Assembly: GCA_945938205.1 (NCBI GenBank)
Contig: CAMEUL010000022.1
Location: 1 to 10,950, forward strand
DNA: 10,950 nt
Direction of reading: 5' to 3'
Source: an uncultured Traorella sp.
GTDB lineage: Bacteria; Bacillota_I; Bacilli_A; Erysipelotrichales; Erysipelotrichaceae
The notes beneath the pieces were generated by a model. That model searched no databases and was not told the DNA's origin. It worked only from the letters and a program-made list of their open reading frames with translations. How positions within the stretch are numbered: the first letter of the stretch is position 1; each line of letters begins with the position of its first letter. The position numbers and the translations under genes are program-made. Of this stretch, positions 6,456 through 10,950 are shown one piece after another.

Positions 6456-7985
6456 ATGAGTAAGCATTTATCTGTAGATGTTCGAGTTCCTGTAGAAGAA
6501 GATAATCCTTCTATAAAACGTATTGAAAGCTTGTGCATTCAGTGTGGAAAATGTCAAGAAGTATGTCGTAAAGAGATTTCTGTAGGTCATCATTACGATC
6601 TTTCAAAGACAATGGATACCGCAATCTGTATCCATTGCGGACAGTGTGTCAATGTCTGCCCAACCGGTGCTTTGGTAGAAAAGCAGGATTGGATGAAAGT
6701 GCATGATGTGATCCAATCACATTCAAAGAAAGTGATAGCGATTACTTCACCAAGTGTACGTGTAGGATTAGGAGATGCATTTGGATTAGAAGCGGGAAGC
6801 TATGTGGAAAAGAAAATGGTATCTGCTTTGAGAGAATTAGGCGTAGATGTTGTATTTGATACGACTTTTGCGGCAGACTTAACGATCATGGAAGAAGCCA
6901 GTGAACTGATTGATCGTATCACAAACAACAAACCTTTGCCTCAGTTCACAAGCTGCTGTCCAGCTTGGGTGAAATTTGTAGAAACCTATTATCCATCCCT
7001 ATTACCAAACATTTCTTCTTCAAAATCACCGATTTCAATGATGGCGCCAACGATCAAGACATGGTATGCGAAAAGAGAAAACATCGATCCGAAGGATATT
7101 TATTTAGTAGCGATCACACCTTGTACAGCCAAGAAATTTGAAATTACACGTTCTGAAATGAAGGACGCCAGCCTTTATCATGATGATGAAGCATATCCTG
7201 ATTGTGACATCGTAGTGACCACGAAAGAACTAGCCAATTGGATGAAGGCAGAAAACTTGGATCTTGAAAAATTGGAAGACAGCGAATATGATAGCTTGAT
7301 GCCAAGAGGCAGTGGAGCCGGTCTTATATTTGGTAATACAGGAGGTGTCATGGAAGCTGCAGTGCGTACTGCTTATTTCATGCTGACTGAAAAGCAGCCA
7401 CCTGAAAATCTTTTGGAAATGAAAGAAATTCGTGGGCTTGAAGGTATACGTGAAGCCAGTGTGACCATCAATGATCTCACGGTGAATGTCGCAATCGTTT
7501 ATGGTACTGAAAATGTTCGTAAATTCTTACCATTACTGAAAGAAAAGCACTATGACTTTGTGGAAGTCATGACTTGTCCAAAAGGATGCATCAGTGGTGG
7601 AGGCCAGCCAAAACATATTGGTGAAGATATGAATGAAATTCAGAAGAAACGTGTGGATTCCATATATCAAAAGGATGCATCCATGAAGCTGCGTTGCTCT
7701 CATGATAACCCTGCCATCCATCAGGTTTATAAAGAATTCTATGATTTACCGCTCAGTGAACTCTCAAAGAAACTTCTTCATACAACCTATCATGTACGAG
7801 ATGATCTGAATGAAGATCCTTCTATCTATGATACTGTGTGTGAAACAGAAGAAGTTATTCCAACATCAACACGTTATAAATGTAGCATTTGCGGATATAT
7901 CTATGAGGGAGATCTGGCATTAGAGAAAGATGATTTTGTCTGTCCAATTTGTGGTGTCGGAAAAGATTTGTTTGAAAAGTGCTAG
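6456..7985 (+). CDS. [FeFe] hydrogenase with C-terminal rubredoxin-type domain
   Basis: Cytoplasmic iron-only hydrogenase, 509 residues, reversibly reducing protons to H2. An N-terminal two-cluster ferredoxin region carries Cys27/30/33/37 and Cys58/61/64/68. The H-cluster domain follows: TSCCPAW (165-171, proton-transfer Cys167 and cluster Cys168), TPCTAKKFE (221-229, Cys223, Lys226) and VMTCPKGCISGGGQP (371-385, Cys374 and Cys378). Proton-path residues known in Clostridium CpI look conserved in TIMEEASELIDR (143-154) and SSSKSP (187-192). The position equal to CpI Met353 is Thr221. After a linker, residues 473-509 form a short rubredoxin-type domain with CSIC (476-479) and CPIC (496-499), suggesting electron exchange with or through a rubredoxin-like iron site. 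Monocistronic with its own strong promoter. No hydE/F/G maturases or NAD-linked partner subunits lie nearby, so the partner is probably ferredoxin or a soluble redox protein. Confidence 0.93.
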   Translation: MSKHLSVDVRVPVEEDNPSIKRIESLCIQCGKCQEVCRKEISVGHHYDLSKTMDTAICIHCGQCVNVCPTGALVEKQDWMKVHDVIQSHSKKVIAITSPSVRVGLGDAFGLEAGSYVEKKMVSALRELGVDVVFDTTFAADLTIMEEASELIDRITNNKPLPQFTSCCPAWVKFVETYYPSLLPNISSSKSPISMMAPTIKTWYAKRENIDPKDIYLVAITPCTAKKFEITRSEMKDASLYHDDEAYPDCDIVVTTKELANWMKAENLDLEKLEDSEYDSLMPRGSGAGLIFGNTGGVMEAAVRTAYFMLTEKQPPENLLEMKEIRGLEGIREASVTINDLTVNVAIVYGTENVRKFLPLLKEKHYDFVEVMTCPKGCISGGGQPKHIGEDMNEIQKKRVDSIYQKDASMKLRCSHDNPAIHQVYKEFYDLPLSELSKKLLHTTYHVRDDLNEDPSIYDTVCETEEVIPTSTRYKCSICGYIYEGDLALEKDDFVCPICGVGKDLFEKC

Positions 7986-7995
7986 AGAAAGAACA

Positions 7996-8024
7996 TTGAC
8001 AATCCCAAGTTTACCACCTATTAT
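7996..8024 (+). promoter_or_regulatory. Promoter of the PAP2-like gene
   Basis: Perfect TTGACA (7996-8001), a 17-nt spacer and TATTAT (8019-8024). An overlapping TATAAA (8022-8027) is the alternative -10. The predicted start (about 8030-8032) falls on the Shine-Dalgarno, leaving a leader of only about 10 nt. Confidence 0.68.
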
Positions 8025-8041
8025 AAAATAAGGTGATAATG

Positions 8042-8884
8042 ATGAAATCCATTCATAAAAAAGCTGTCGTTCTTACAGTATTTCTGTTAATTGCGCTTAT
8101 ATTTGGAACCTTTTTTGATTATCAGATTGCACATTCTCTTTACAACAAGCAAAGTATTGTCAGCAAGATCGTTGACATTCTGGCAGAACTTCCAACATAT
8201 CTGATGATGACACTGTTCAGTGCAACCCTATATGTTACAAGAAATAAGGATGGCAGTTTCTTGTCTGCTTTCAGTGCTGTTTTGGGAATCATTAGTATGA
8301 TTTTCTTTGGCTTTCTGACAGGTTATACACTATTATTCAATATGAATCTCTATTCACCACCTTTGATCTATGCAAGTGCGATCGGGGTTTGTGTTTGTGC
8401 CCTGGTCCTGTCAAGAATTGCTGCCGATAAGAGCATGGTGACGATCCGAAAAATTTCAAAGATAGGATTGCTCAGTTTTTTCAGTACTGTTGCCATTATT
8501 CTGGTGCTCCATTTCTGCTTTGAAAGAATTCCGTATATCCGAATTGACAACAGCATCAATATCTATACACCTTGGTATCAGTTTGTATTTTTACCGGATG
8601 TTTTGAGTTATGAAGTTAGAACTTTTCCATCACTGACGATGGGAATTGCTTCCATGACATTTATGATGAATCAAATTTCGGAAGTTGTTGTGAAATATCA
8701 GCAGAAAAAACTGATTCTGATGATCATTACCTTAAGCTGGATCTTTATTGTTGGTATCAGTCAGATCATCATGGGAGAAGCTTATTTAAGTGATGTGATT
8801 TTTTCAATCTTGATTGGCATGTTGATGATAACAATTCATTATCTGTTGATCTTCAAAAGAAAAAGCAAAAAAGAAAAATATTGA
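8042..8884 (+). CDS. PAP2-like membrane protein with degenerate phosphatase motifs
   Basis: Integral membrane protein, 281 residues, with about six hydrophobic segments (near 8-26, 52-68, 77-98, 108-126, 143-159 and 226-270). Its C-terminal half follows the plan of type 2 phosphatidic acid phosphatases (PAP2). A basic/aromatic stretch before a TPWYQ segment stands at the first motif. FPSLTMG (195-201) stands where FPSGHT is usual, and SQIIMGEAYLSD (240-251) stands where SRxxxxxHxxxD is usual. If that alignment is right, the PSGH histidine, the Arg (now Gln241) and the second His (now Ala247) are lost. The first-motif Lys and Arg appear as His157 and Pro164; only Asp251 remains. It is therefore probably not an active phosphatase; it may bind lipid phosphates or have another role. 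The start is ATG 8042, with AAGGTG (8030-8035) 6 nt upstream; GTG 8033 lies inside that site and ATG 8039 is too close. Single gene with its own promoter and terminator. Confidence 0.68.
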   Translation: MKSIHKKAVVLTVFLLIALIFGTFFDYQIAHSLYNKQSIVSKIVDILAELPTYLMMTLFSATLYVTRNKDGSFLSAFSAVLGIISMIFFGFLTGYTLLFNMNLYSPPLIYASAIGVCVCALVLSRIAADKSMVTIRKISKIGLLSFFSTVAIILVLHFCFERIPYIRIDNSINIYTPWYQFVFLPDVLSYEVRTFPSLTMGIASMTFMMNQISEVVVKYQQKKLILMIITLSWIFIVGISQIIMGEAYLSDVIFSILIGMLMITIHYLLIFKRKSKKEKY

Positions 8885-8896
8885 ATTAAGAATCAC

Positions 8897-8929
8897 TAAC
8901 ACCTGATCACTTCAGGTGTTATTTTATTT
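8897..8929 (+). terminator. Intrinsic terminator of the PAP2-like gene
   Basis: A 10-bp stem (8897-8906 with 8912-8921), core ACACCTGA/TCAGGTGT and a 5-nt loop, followed by a T-rich tail ATTTTATTT. Confidence 0.82.
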
Positions 8930-8950
8930 GCCCTAGAATAATTCCACTAT

Positions 8951-8991
8951 TTTTGATATGCTTTATACAATGAAAGAGAAAGATATCAAAA
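8951..8991 (+). repeat. 9-bp inverted repeat ahead of the SdpI-family gene
   Basis: TTTTGATAT (8951-8959) and its exact complement ATATCAAAA (8983-8991) are separated by 23 nt. They bracket the only -10-like sequence (8964-8971), and the right arm runs into the ribosome site. It could be paired operator half-sites or chance in AT-rich DNA. Confidence 0.35.
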
Positions 8992-9006
8992 GGAGGAGAT
9001 CAAAGT

Positions 9007-9399
9007 ATGCCTTTTTGGATATTCATGCTCATTTTTGATCTGCTTATTCCCTTTACGATGATTGGTTTTGGCAGATATTTTATGAAAACAGCGCCAAAAA
9101 AAATCAATGCCTTATTTGGATACAGGACATCCATGTCGATGAAAAATCAAGATACTTGGCAGTATGCTCATCATTATTCCGGAAGATTTTGGTATCGCTC
9201 TGGAATCATCTTATTCCCTTTAACCATTCTTGGAATGTTATGTGTCATAGGAAAAACCAATGATTCAATAACAGCAGTTGGCTTGATTATCTGTATCATT
9301 CAAATGATACCTTTATTGGGGGTCATCATTCCGACAGAAAGAGCTCTTCGACGCCATTTTGATGAAGACGGTAATAAGCGTTCAGAAAATCAAATATAA
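9007..9399 (+). CDS. SdpI-family small membrane protein
   Basis: 130-residue membrane protein with three clear hydrophobic segments (about 4-24, 64-82 and 88-108). Between the first two lies the SdpI-family signature: INALFGYRTSMSMKNQDTW (33-51) followed by H-x-x-S-G-R-F-W (56-62). B. subtilis SdpI protects the cell from the SdpC killing peptide and acts with SdpR. That protein is longer, with an extra N-terminal domain missing here. Most short stand-alone homologues have no known toxin, and no sdpC-like or sdpR-like gene is next to this one, so immunity function is only a possibility. An AGGAGGAG ribosome site (8991-8998) supports the ATG. The promoter is weak by eye: TATACA/TACAAT at 8964-8971 with no good -35 box. 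Confidence 0.85.
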   Translation: MPFWIFMLIFDLLIPFTMIGFGRYFMKTAPKKINALFGYRTSMSMKNQDTWQYAHHYSGRFWYRSGIILFPLTILGMLCVIGKTNDSITAVGLIICIIQMIPLLGVIIPTERALRRHFDEDGNKRSENQI

Positions 9400-9510
9400 A
9401 TAAGAAATAAAGAAGGTGGAATATGACATCAAGAATCAACTTTAATAAGTTTATTCCATTTAGAAAATGAATAAATATAGTTTAATTAGTCGAAATAAGC
9501 ATTCAGAAAA
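9373..9510 (+). repeat. 17-bp imperfect direct repeat (two copies)
   Basis: AATAAGCGTTCAGAAAA at 9373-9389, in the 3' end of the SdpI-family gene, recurs as AATAAGCATTCAGAAAA at 9494-9510 with one mismatch and in the same coding sense (NKRSEN/NKHSEN). It suggests a small duplication or a relic of recombination in the gap before the HAD gene. Confidence 0.5.
9423..9470 (+). CDS. Possible 15-residue small ORF or leader peptide
   Basis: ATG at 9423 follows AAGGTGGA (9413-9420) and encodes a basic peptide, MTSRINFNKFIPFRK, ending in TGA. The ribosome site is better than that of several real genes nearby, though the spacing is short (3-4 nt from its end). No family is recognised. It may be a true small gene, a leader peptide or the start of a lost gene. 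Confidence 0.3.
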   Translation: MTSRINFNKFIPFRK

Positions 9511-9526
9511 CAGTTGTATTATTTGA
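9467..9526 (+). CDS. Possible 19-residue small ORF overlapping the previous one
   Basis: ATG 9467 overlaps the previous stop as ATGA and reads MNKYSLISRNKHSENSCII before TGA at 9524, just upstream of the HAD gene. There is no independent ribosome site. Its NKHSEN section is a near copy of the NKRSEN tail of the SdpI-family protein (DNA repeat at 9373-9389 and 9494-9510). This makes it more likely a duplicated remnant than a gene. Confidence 0.2.
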   Translation: MNKYSLISRNKHSENSCII

Positions 9527-9536
9527 GGTAAATATA

Positions 9537-10151
9537 ATGAATGAAAAATGGATTTTCTTTGACGTGGGATCAACTCTTGTTGATGAAACTGAAGCATATC
9601 ATCATCGTATTCAAGAAATGATCAAGGGAACAGAATTATCGTTTGACACTGTTGACAAGAAAAGAATTGAATTTGCAAGACTAGGGTTTGATGGTAATTC
9701 AGAAATCATACGTTTCTTTAATTTAAAGAAAACACCTTGGCATCCAGAAGATGAGCTATTATTTGATGATGCGCTAGATATATTAAATTATCTAGAGGAA
9801 AAAGGATATAAGTTAGGTATCATTGCGAATCAACCGAAGGATTTTCGACAAAGGCTTGATTCATGGGAATTGTCGAAATTCTTTGATGTGATAGCTGTTT
9901 CAGAAGAAATGGGTGTTTCTAAACCTAATAAAGAGTTGTTTGAAATTGCCCTGAGTTTTGCAAACAGTCAGCCAAATGATTCTATCATGGTTGGAGACAG
10001 GCTTGATAATGATATTATTCCCGCAAAATCTATTGGCATGAAAACGATATGGATTCGTACCGGATTATCAAAATATCAAAATACAAATCTAGGAGAAAAT
10101 GTTGCCGATTGGACGATTGATAAGCTTTCTGATATAAAAAAACTATTTTGA
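9537..10151 (+). CDS. HAD-superfamily hydrolase
   Basis: Cytoplasmic haloacid-dehalogenase-type protein of 204 residues. Motif I is FFDVGSTLVDE (7-17): the nucleophile Asp9 is present, but the second Asp of the phosphatase DxDxT is Gly11. The usual motif II Thr/Ser appears as Ala97 in GIIANQ. Motif III Lys129 is in VSKP, and motif IV is VGDRLDND (152-159) with the metal-binding Asp pair. The D-x-G-S-T / I-I-A-N-Q combination recurs in a Bacillota subgroup annotated only as HAD hydrolase. The missing acid/base Asp means ordinary phosphomonoesterase activity should not be assumed. Start ATG 9537 follows GAGGT (9525-9529). It is followed after 24 nt by the next gene, probably one operon with two more genes. 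Confidence 0.88.
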   Translation: MNEKWIFFDVGSTLVDETEAYHHRIQEMIKGTELSFDTVDKKRIEFARLGFDGNSEIIRFFNLKKTPWHPEDELLFDDALDILNYLEEKGYKLGIIANQPKDFRQRLDSWELSKFFDVIAVSEEMGVSKPNKELFEIALSFANSQPNDSIMVGDRLDNDIIPAKSIGMKTIWIRTGLSKYQNTNLGENVADWTIDKLSDIKKLF

Positions 10152-10175
10152 ATAATCAAAATATAGAGGTAATAT

Positions 10176-10697
10176 ATGCCAAAAATACATACTCATTTAC
10201 ACTTAGCATTAAAGCTAAGCAAAAAAATAAATATTTCAGATGTTGATTCTTTCTTCCTCGGAAGTGCGTATCCGGATGCATGGAAAACATCCACAGAAAA
10301 AAGTTTGCAGTATCATTATAAAAAGGAAGCTTATGAAGAATGTAATTTAGAAGCATTTATGAAAAATGAACCAATGGATGATTTTAATTTAGGTTACTAC
10401 TTTCACTTGTGGATAGATAATCGTATTTTAGAAACTGATACAAGTGACATCAACAAGCAAGATTGTCTAATATGTGATATGGAAGCCATTCTTCCGATGA
10501 TCCAACATCTCAGGGAACTCAAACTGTCGGGCAAAAGATATGAAGCCTTCCAAAACATTTTGTGTTTGGAATCAGAGCCAATGCTGTTGTATCGTGTGCC
10601 TGAGATGAGAAAGAAGAAATATGAAGAAATACTAGACAAACTAGTGAATGAATTCATTAAGGAGCTTTGTTATGATTCGACTTATACAACCAAATGA
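10176..10697 (+). CDS. Uncharacterised protein resembling zinc-dependent phospholipase C/S1-P1 fold proteins
   Basis: 173 residues with no signal peptide. The N-terminus carries KIHTHLHLALKL (3-14), then FFLGSAYPDAW (26-36) and GYYFHLWIDNRI (73-84). Spaced His (5, 7, 9), Asp34 and the H-x-x-x-D pair His77/Asp81 resemble the metal ligands of the zinc-dependent phospholipase C family (PF00882-like 'TH...GxxxPD...H...D' plan). They could equally suit another metal hydrolase fold. The C-terminal part is helical and charged. A ribosome site AGAGGTAA precedes the ATG. The gene lies 24 nt after the HAD gene, and its 3' end overlaps the acetyltransferase start by 26 nt, so the three are probably co-transcribed. 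Cytoplasmic location and small size argue against a secreted toxin. Function unknown. Confidence 0.75.
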   Translation: MPKIHTHLHLALKLSKKINISDVDSFFLGSAYPDAWKTSTEKSLQYHYKKEAYEECNLEAFMKNEPMDDFNLGYYFHLWIDNRILETDTSDINKQDCLICDMEAILPMIQHLRELKLSGKRYEAFQNILCLESEPMLLYRVPEMRKKKYEEILDKLVNEFIKELCYDSTYTTK

Positions 10698-10950
10698 AAA
10701 ATACTTAAAATCATATATAGATGCATATGAGGAATACAAGCAAAATCATGTCACCACATATGCCTTTGATGATGCGAGATCCTATGACATATTTGAAAAA
10801 TATGATCACTATCGTAATGAACGTAATTTGAAACCAGACAGAGTTGGATGTCATTATTTTTGGTTAGTGGATGATGAATTCGATTACTTTATCGGAGAAA
10901 TCACGATTCGGCACAGGCTGACGGATGCTTTAACAAAATATGGAGGCCAT
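10672..10950 (+). CDS. GNAT-family N-acetyltransferase, 3'-truncated by window edge
   Basis: Open frame running off the right edge, 93 codons visible with no stop. ATG 10672 follows AAGGAG (10659-10664) by 7 nt, within the end of the preceding gene. The visible part reads as a GNAT N-terminal half: MIRLIQPNEKYLKSYIDAY, then YFWLVDDEFDYFIGEITIRH at about 64-83 (a beta strand pair) and the LTKYGGH that precedes the acetyl-CoA-binding R/Q-x-x-G-x-G/A loop. The loop itself lies beyond the window. Such proteins transfer an acetyl group to small molecules or protein N-termini; the substrate cannot be told. Confidence 0.8.
   Translation, partial: MIRLIQPNEKYLKSYIDAYEEYKQNHVTTYAFDDARSYDIFEKYDHYRNERNLKPDRVGCHYFWLVDDEFDYFIGEITIRHRLTDALTKYGGH

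Noticed and set aside
9007..9399. SdpI-family gene as part of a complete killing-peptide/immunity system
   Set aside because: No peptide toxin precursor, processing genes or SdpR-like regulator is adjacent. The 15-residue ORF downstream has no signal peptide and is too short to be an SdpC-like toxin.
9525..9540. TATAAT at 9533-9538 as a leaderless promoter for the HAD gene
   Set aside because: It overlaps the start codon itself and has no -35 at a proper distance. A good Shine-Dalgarno (GAGGT) is present, so the gene is conventionally translated.
1..10950. CRISPR arrays, insertion sequences, phage genes, tRNA or rRNA
   Set aside because: No regularly spaced repeats, transposase or integrase motifs, terminal inverted repeats or RNA gene structures were seen on reading either strand.

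Overview
The window looks like chromosomal DNA from a low-GC, Gram-positive-type anaerobe of the Bacillota. The support is AT-rich intergenic DNA, strong AGGAGG ribosome sites, sigma-A-type promoters, TTG/ATG starts, an HPr carrying both His15 and Ser46, and an [FeFe] hydrogenase. The overall style (dUTPase type, DUF523 next to murB, the hydrogenase) suggests a gut Erysipelotrichia-like organism. That placement is inference and was not tested by any search. Nearly all genes lie on the + strand.

Layout from left to right. (1) Bases 2-3323 hold two consecutive ABC exporter half-transporters, the first cut by the left edge. Their ATPase motifs are complementary: one lacks the Walker B glutamate and the other has a degenerate signature, the pattern of a heterodimeric exporter with one dead ATP site. 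A UUCG-capped, two-sided terminator follows. (2) Bases 3351-3643, minus strand, hold the wreck of an FGGY-family sugar kinase. Only a short N-terminal-domain piece and the C-terminal tail remain, out of frame with each other. (3) murB starts almost exactly where its own promoter would initiate, so its message is probably leaderless. It overlaps a DUF523 gene. (4) ptsH (HPr) has its own promoter and terminator. (5) A small unrecognised membrane protein overlaps dut (dUTPase). (6) A single-gene [FeFe] hydrogenase with a C-terminal rubredoxin-type domain sits behind a near-consensus promoter with two adjacent inverted repeats. (7) A PAP2-like membrane protein has lost most of the phosphatase catalytic residues. 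(8) A short SdpI-family membrane protein follows. (9) The right end is a tight set: two tiny possible ORFs, a HAD hydrolase, a protein resembling zinc-dependent phospholipase C/metal-binding proteins, and a GNAT acetyltransferase cut by the right edge.

How the genes work together: murB, ptsH and dut are housekeeping (cell wall, sugar uptake/catabolite control, nucleotide hygiene). The hydrogenase would dispose of fermentation electrons as H2, or oxidise or sense H2. The ABC pair, PAP2-like protein, SdpI protein and right-end cluster look accessory. I see no phage, IS element, CRISPR array, tRNA or rRNA. No clearly new multi-gene system is evident. The best leads are the degenerate PAP2 protein, the rubredoxin-fused hydrogenase with its operator-like repeats, the leaderless murB and the kinase remnant.
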